A stretch of DNA of 64,000 nucleotides from Marsupella aquatica (taxonomy: Eukaryota > Marchantiophyta). Position 1 is the first letter of the stretch. Every line of letters begins with the position of its first letter. The position numbers were made by a program, and so were the translations under genes. Of the stretch, positions 57,805 through 64,000 are shown piece by piece. Location of the stretch: the NCBI GenBank assembly GCA_973895155.1, contig OZ316898.1, positions 7,130,001 through 7,194,000 of the forward strand. Direction: 5' to 3'. The notes under the pieces were generated by a model that was given only the letters and a program-made list of their open reading frames with translations, did no database searches and was not told where the DNA came from.

Positions 57805-58075
57805 CATGCTGACTTCATTACCTGACGATTTACACGCCCTTTACAACCCGTTCCCGTCATGGTGACTCCAGTGTCACTTGACGTGGCGCATTTACACTTC
57901 GTTCACGAGCCCTTCTGGTGACGCTGGCATCATCAGTGTCACTTTACTTGGAGAATTTACACTTCGTTTACGAGCCCTTTGGGTCACGCTGACATCACCA
58001 GTGTCACTTTACGTGGCGCATTTACACTTCGTTTACGAGAACCCTTCGGGTCACGCTGACACCATCAATGTCATG
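57805..58075. repeat. 65-bp tandem array in the promoter of acireductone dioxygenase
   Basis: Units begin GTGTCACTT at 57871, 57936 and 58001. Each has ATTTACACTTCGTTTACGAG, CCCTT, GGGTCACGCTGACATCA. A diverged unit precedes (from about 57807) and a partial one follows (58068). The array ends about 260 bp before the ATG at 58338. Confidence 0.9.
57881..57887 (+). promoter_or_regulatory. ABRE/G-box-like ACGTGGC (second copy at 58011-58017)
   Basis: ACGTGGC occurs at 57881-57887 and 58011-58017, at the same position in two units of the 65-bp array. The unit between them has ACTTGGA instead. ACGTGGC is the core of abscisic-acid response elements bound by bZIP factors. Regulation by abscisic acid or stress is inference. 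Confidence 0.5.
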
Positions 58076-58337
58076 TCATTCGCTCGATCCACATTTTCTC
58101 CGTGGGCGATGAAGAAACGAGCTTCAGCGGAAAATCGGCCCTCGCTTTGTCTGCCATAGCTTTTCGTTCATTTGGGGCGTTGGACATTCATCGAATCGAT
58201 TCAAAACAAATCTTGCGAAATTGAGCAGCCTGTCTCGCAGGGCCTGTTCTGTGGTGGTTTAAGACTGAAAACGCAGTCTGTGGGGGTTTAATTGTTGTGG
58301 AGTTTGTTTCAGACTCGCGAAGTGAGGGTCGGGAGCT

Positions 58338-61024
58338 ATGGGGATTCAGGTTAGTACAGCAGAGCACACCTCAGCTCGTCTTGTCGTTGATTGATCAAGC
58401 GTGTTTCGGTCGTAAATGGATGGTTCGTCGGTGCCTATGTGTGGCTAAAACCCTGTTCGTTTGATGTCGTTGGATTGTTTCCGTCTCGTGTTTGAAAGAG
58501 CGTGGTGTTGAAGTTGTCGCCGATTGGTGGAGGATGAATTTTGGTTGAATTTGCGGGTGTCCGTCTGGCCAAAGATTTTTCTGCCGTGCAATCTGTGTGT
58601 TGTCGGGATCGATTTTGGATTCTGACTTTTAGGAGTGGATTCGTGGGGATGCAACTTTTTTGGGTCTGCGTTGGATTAGTAGGCTTGGATTTCTTCAATT
58701 CGTCGTGGATTTGTGGACATGAGTGCAGTGTGAAACTTTAGTGGTTTGTTTTAGATTCCAGACCTCAATCCTTGTTCGCTCTCAACATTTGGAACTTTGT
58801 CATTCGCGCGGCAGGTTGATGGACCGCAATCTCGAGTTTTGGAAGCGTGGTATATGGATGATTCTTCGGAAGATCAGCGCCTTCCTCATCGTCTCAACCC
58901 TAACGAACCCGTGTCTGCGAAGACGTTAACAGGTGTTTATTGCGTACCCTATCGATTGCCGTGCTCAGGAGTAGATTATGGTATTATATTTGCATTTTGG
59001 AATAAGGTCTGAATACAAAAATTTGAAGTAGAAGATCTTAACGTTTGCTGTCAACTTTAAACGTGGTGAATCCTTCAAACATAGAGTTGTTACCGAGATC
59101 GATGCCTCAGTCAAATTTTTTTCTTCAGAACGCCATTGTACATGTGGGAAGCGATAGATCTTTTGAGTGTTGAAGGAATGATTGCCATCTAATTGTGCAG
59201 GAAGAGGAAGTAATAGAGCTTCTTCTAGTAATAATCCGCCTCGGCCCATCTCCCCTATAGGCATAGCAGCATTTGTTGGGATGGAGCAAGGTCGTTTGTC
59301 TTTTCAGACAATTGTTCGACAATGCAAAGCCGTTGTGTTTGTTGATCTGAATAGCGCATTTTCTCATCTCATTGCAAGTGACATGTCGTTTGGACTTTCT
59401 CAGACTTGGGGGTACTTCAATGGGTGCTGGATGCCGACAAGTTTGAAAATGACCCTGAGCTGGAAAAAATCCGCAAGGATCGGAATTACAATTACCAGGT
59501 CAAGGGCGCTCTTGTTTTGAAAATAGGCTGTTCCATTATATCGTTGATCCATCCCTTGTGTGTCATCTTTAAGACTCAATTAAGTTTTCTGAAAGTGAGC
59601 CTGATAATAAGTACGCTATTTGAGGTTTCTACTCTATTGTGAAATATCGCAATACATGATTGGCGTTTTGAGAAGACTTTTCTGGCAAAACTCTGTTCAA
59701 TTCCTGGCTTGGAAATCCACCGTCAGGAGCCAGGAAATGTAAGACTTGTGCCTAAGAGTGGAAAAACTAAGGACGGGCTTTCTGTAGTTTGTGTCAGATG
59801 TCCCTGCTGTGGATTGTCTTCAAAAAATTGAAGAATGGCATCTCTAGGAATTAAGCTTCTGTAGGTGGTACTTGAGGTGCTGGCTTTGGATTGATCGTCT
59901 AGCCGTAGACATTCGATTATCCATAGTCTTAGGCTGCCTGCCTCCCTTCCAGTGGGGAAGTGACTTCCTACTTAAACTCATTCTATTCGTTTTCTAGCCG
60001 GTATTCTAATCAGCACTGATACATTCTTTTCCGGAACTCACGGCCAATTCCCTGGTCTCCCGTGCAGGATATCATAACTGTGTCACCTGACAAGCTGGCT
60101 AACTATGAGCAGAAAATAAAATCTTTCTACGAGGAACACCTCCATACGGATGAAGAAATTAGATATGTCCTTGATGGAGGCGGTGAGTGCTCGATTTCGA
60201 CCTCCTTCTGAGTCGGAAGGTTGTAAGATGTTCACGCCAGTAGTTTCATCTTTTCGTTTATACTGGATCTACCTTGCAACCCAGGAGATTGTGTCTGATG
60301 GGAATTGTACGCCCCTTGCCAGGCTACTTTGATGTTAGAGATGCTGAGGAGCGCTGGATACGAGTATGGACAAGGAAGGGAGACATGATTGTTCTACCAG
60401 CTGGAATTTATCATCGTTTCACTTTGGATGAGAGCAACTACATTAAGGTACTTAGAGTAAACCCAGTGGAATTGTGAATGCGTCCCTTCGTCAATCACGA
60501 CACCTTAGTCCTACTTATTGTCAATCCAGGAAGCTCTAAGGGTGAGAAAGTCACCGGAAGTTGCGACTACCCTGCATAATAATAGCGCTTTGGTCCTTTC
60601 GGTTCTCGGTTTCACCAGCACTTCATAGGCAATCTTTGTTCAATCTTACGTGCCGGAGGAGGAGGGGAACAGATGGTCCCCTGTGTTCCTGAGTGATCTA
60701 TTAACACGTATGAGTCGTTTATTGTTTTGCAGGCCATGAGACTCTTCATTGGCGAGCCGGTATGGACCGCACACAACCGGCCACAGGAAAATCATCCCAT
60801 CAGGTACGGCAAGCGTCCCCAGACTTCACAATTGCCCTGCTCCACCTCAGGCATCTGCTCTGTCGTTCCATTTAAGTGGTTTTGTGCCCTGCAGTAAATG
60901 CCAACGTATTTTGACGTGAGGATAGGAACCTTACCTGATCCAAGTTGTATCCTATGGTGACAGGCAGGATTATGTCAACAGCTTCTTGAAGGCACACGCA
61001 ACAACTGCTGTTATAGCACACTGA
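58338..61024 (+). CDS. ARD: acireductone dioxygenase (methionine salvage), 198 aa
   Basis: The enzyme oxidises the acireductone made in the methionine salvage cycle; with Fe(II) it yields the keto-acid precursor of methionine. Seven exons: 58338-58349, 58815-58932, 59404-59498, 60068-60182, 60323-60447, 60733-60803 and 60964-61024, all with GT-AG introns and matching phases, totalling 199 codons with the stop, the usual family length. The first exon is only 12 nt (MGIQ). Conserved blocks: [40 protein letters not shown], the metal-binding [12 protein letters not shown] (His, His, Glu), [18 protein letters not shown] (fourth ligand His) and [14 protein letters not shown]. No signal peptide; cytosolic or nuclear protein expected. 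The promoter holds a tandem array with ACGTGGC motifs. Confidence 0.96.
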
Positions 61025-61029
61025 ATACG

Positions 61030-63240
61030 TCCCTTGCCCTATCGTCGTCATCTGTGACTGCCGTCGAAGTGTAATTCTGTGGACACTTTAATTGTATTGA
61101 ATTACTAGAAAATTGTGGCAGTCTCAAAAGGCAGAATCTGGGAACAAGCCGACTGGAATGTATCATACCAACTTAGCGGTCTCAAAGAAGACCAAGCTAT
61201 ATTATTGTTTTGTAGAAGTATTGCAATTGCATATCGCAGATAATCATCAACTCGATTTCGCGAGGCAAGAAATATTCGAATCATGTACTCTCGAAATTGA
61301 AAATGCTGGTGATTATGGTTCCACAGTTAGAACCCAACTATAAGGGAGTGTCTTGGATGGTACAGTGATACATTGATCTGTTTCTGCTACCTTTTCCAAT
61401 TGTTTCAGGCAGGTTTCCATGACATCTCGCAAGAAGACAGGATCCAGTTTTCAGGGGATAGTTTTGGTTTTTGCCCACAGGCAGGAGGTGGGTGCAGCTA
61501 TGCAAGTGAATAAGACTACAAAATTATAGCTTTCTAAGGACACGACAAGCGCCCAAGCTTTGCATCTAGTCACCCCTGAAAAAGGAAAGTACAATAAGGG
61601 TTAGGATGTGTGCTTAATACCCTACAAGGCAAACAACGAGGTTGGACTTGCAGTAAATCATTGCAGTGGATGTCGTTACATTGGACTTCTGGTCAACCAT
61701 GGCAAAAGAATTACCAAAAGTTAGGTGTTGGACGAGGGCGTCTCCAAGGTGGATGGGAAGTTGTGAATTAGCCCTTAGTACAGGTTTAGCAGTCTTGGAT
61801 GTTATTGACATGAGCTTGAAACGAAGGAGTCTAAATGCACGTAGTTCAATGAGAGTCCAAACCTCTCTTGGTGCATAGTACCAGTTTCCAACTGACAGCA
61901 GAGATTTCTTCAGATTAGTGCTTTAAAAAGGATTTTGATAGTAGAAAATTAGTTCCAAGGTAGTTCGTCTGCCTCCTGGAAGCTTCGTAAATTTCACTTG
62001 CCCTGCATTTCAATCTCTTCCTTGTATTTTCAAATTATTCAAGTCTTATGGAACTTGAAATGTCATTTATTCAAAATTGTCATTCATTCAAAATCCACCC
62101 GCAGTACAGTAGTTTAAACTCGAACAACAAAGACTAGAAACATTTTAGGAAAAAGGTTGTAGTTGCCACATTGCCAAAATTGAAACCTTGTGAGTACCCA
62201 TAGACAAGCTAGTAGTACCTCAGGACGGAATCTGTGTAATGCACCTGGGATGGCAGTGCATCTATTGAAGAGAGGTGAGTGTTTCATGGTAGAAACGTTT
62301 ACGCAAATGGCAAATTGCCTCTCATCACAACCCTCGGTCTACAAAGGGGCTTCAGTCTGTCCAGCCAAAGCTAGGCATTGTCGAGTTCACTTGTAGATGG
62401 AAAGAACGATTTAACAATTAACGATACCAAAGGCACCCAAGGTCTGTATTGTACTTGTCCAATTTTGGAGATCATGAATAGCACATAGAAGAGTCGCACC
62501 AAGATACTGTAGCAAAAGTTGCTCTATGCGGTACTCAATGTCTGCATAGTACGCAACCGGAAGTCTCATGTCTATCTACTTTTAACATCCCAGGACACTT
62601 TCGCTCCTTGACGGAGGGCTGGCCTTATCAACCAAGTGCTTCGTTGGTGAAGAACGCATACTATTTAATCTGACAAGGCTTGCACCTATTCCTAATAGAA
62701 AATTGGAATCACATAATTGCAATAGTTGATTAGCGTGGGTAGTCTGGAATTGAGCAAGATGGACATCAGTGCCTCAACAGCACAGGATCAGAACACCAAT
62801 CTCATGTCAACAGGATCCAGCCATTGATATGAAAGAATGATTAAGTTACCACATGATATTGACATCGGTAGTGATGTACCAAATTTTTAACTTCACCAAC
62901 CCGTGACAAGAAGCCTCACGACAGATGGAGGACAGATGCCACGCAAGAATATAGAAGCGGATTCATGGCCTAGACAAGGAATAGTACAATCTGCTCGGGA
63001 TTATAAAAATGGTATGTACAACAAATACTGTAGCTCTGAAAATTGCTGAGGATGTCATCAGAGGACTGCACTGTAAATCCGAAATAGTGATACTACTCTT
63101 GCTCATCTGATCATTATCCAGCATCATAGCTCACTAGGGAACTAATGACAGCTTGACTACAAAAGAATGAATGATTATGCTGGATATTTACAAATTGAAT
63201 TTAGGACCTTGGGATCATTCGATGACCTATATTTGTCTAT
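61030..63240. other. spacer between ARD and the malonyl-CoA synthetase gene
   Basis: Short unrelated open frames only (for example 61113-61343 and 62190-62396, both +), without recognisable domains or splice support. The regions next to each gene should be 3' untranslated sequence, since the genes converge here. Confidence 0.5.
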
Positions 63241-63243
63241 CAT

Positions 63244-63816
63244 TTAGGCTTTTGACTCGACCACCACCTTCCCCAATTCTTTCTTATTCACCTGGAAAGA
63301 AAAGATAACAAAAGACAGGAGATCAATAACAAGTAACTCATAATATCCAACAAGCTAAATGCTGGAGTTTCAATTACTTGAATTGTATTTGACTACACAG
63401 AATGGTAATGTTTACCTTGCCCATGGCGTTTCGAGGCATGCTCTCCCAAATCAGCAGTTCTTGAGGGATCTGCACAAACTCGAAATTTTCGGTTCTGTAA
63501 GCGTAACAATTGAGACAAATGCTCCTCTGCAATTTGCATAAATTCGAATTGTTGTACTTGCTCGACAATGTTAAGCCCAAGAGCAAGTCCACTAAGGATG
63601 GAAAAGAGAGCAATGACAATAGTGTACACAATCGACCTTATATGGTGCCATTCTTCCTTTTGCCCATTTGGTAAGGTCCGCCAATGTGAGGACATGTTCC
63701 CCTTTCTTAGCTGCTTCTGCTGCTAGCTGCTCATGTGCTACTATCACTACACACATGACCTCACCATACTCTTTGTCTGGTAAGCCAAGAACTGCACACT
63801 CGGCTATAACTGGATG
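63244..63816 (-). CDS. malonyl-CoA synthetase (AAE13/ACSF3 type), 3' end, cut by right edge
   Basis: These acyl-activating enzymes join malonate to CoA using ATP. Three C-terminal exons are visible in transcript order: 63816-63637, 63469-63416 and 63291-63244, all phase 0, ending at TAA 63244-63246. They encode HPVIAECAVLGLPDKEYGEV, LTLADLTKWAKGRMAPYK, IPQELLIWESMPRNAMGK and VNKKELGKVVVESKA. The motif PRNAMGKVNKKEL contains the catalytic Lys of the mobile C-domain and is typical of the malonyl-CoA synthetase branch. Plant AAE13 acts in cytosol and mitochondria. The AMP-binding N-terminal domain lies beyond 64000, so completeness cannot be judged. The donor after exon 63816-63637 (AAG|GTCGAT) is weak but in phase. 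Confidence 0.8.
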
Positions 63817-64000
63817 CTGCAACAGTTTCAAATTTGTAGTTCGTTTGTTAGAGTGTTGGATCTAGGCACCCAAAAAATGTTGAAAGTCAATAACCTACAA
63901 CATTGTTATTATTGGGCAATCTGGAAGCTAACGAAGCGGCTCGAAGAGTCTGAGTAGGTGTTTCATTTCACAATCTTCAAGGGATCAAAGTGCACACGAA

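Noticed and set aside
1-64000. CRISPR arrays, viral genes, biosynthetic or defence clusters
   Set aside because: All repeat arrays found lack the regular repeat-spacer form. Introns and gene families are plant nuclear, and neighbouring genes have unrelated functions.

Overview
The window looks like nuclear DNA of a land plant, most likely a non-flowering one. A moss is my best guess, but that is inference from gene structure and spacing, not a proven match. The basis is the gene content: plastid outer-envelope import channel TOC75, plastid-type FAD synthetase, a plastid RRM protein, an ECHIDNA/TVP23 Golgi protein, a nodulin-related protein and remnants of a plastid Clp subunit. GT-AG introns and long AT-rich spacers fit this. 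There are no operons. Exon boundaries were deduced by eye from reading frame, splice sites and family alignment from memory.

Layout. 1-5.0 kb: a possible terminal exon at the edge, then non-coding DNA with a three-copy repeat. 5.0-8.4 kb (+): FAD synthetase (RibF type). 8.4-15.9 kb: spacer with a tRNA-Glu(UUC) gene, short tandem duplications and an inverted-repeat element. 16.0-16.5 kb (-): nodulin-related protein, with a perfect GTAC-containing hairpin upstream. 16.5-30.0 kb: 13 kb without a recognisable gene, holding tRNA-derived SINE-like copies, a MITE-like family and several tandem arrays. 30.0-32.5 kb (-): single-exon TOC75 with a duplicated N-terminus upstream of its start. 34.3-37.2 kb (+): four-exon plastid RRM protein. 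38.9-45.1 kb: an ABC-transporter fragment fused beside a broken GNAT copy, then a more intact GNAT gene. 45.7-47.2 kb (+): a decayed plastid Clp protease subunit gene. 49.8-51.3 kb (+): organellar ribosomal protein bL25. 53.1-55.1 kb (-): ECHIDNA/TVP23 with a long Gln-rich N-terminal extension. 58.3-61.0 kb (+): acireductone dioxygenase, with a tandem-repeated promoter carrying ACGTGGC motifs. 63.2-63.8 kb (-): 3' end of a malonyl-CoA synthetase gene that runs off the right edge.

The genes are unrelated housekeeping functions: plastid protein import, flavin cofactors, organellar RNA and translation, secretion, methionine salvage and malonate activation. They do not form one pathway. The most unusual content is the Gln-rich TVP23 extension, the gene remnants at 39-47 kb, the copied TOC75 start and the abundance of local tandem duplications of 38-155 bp. 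I saw no CRISPR array, virus or clearly new multi-gene system.
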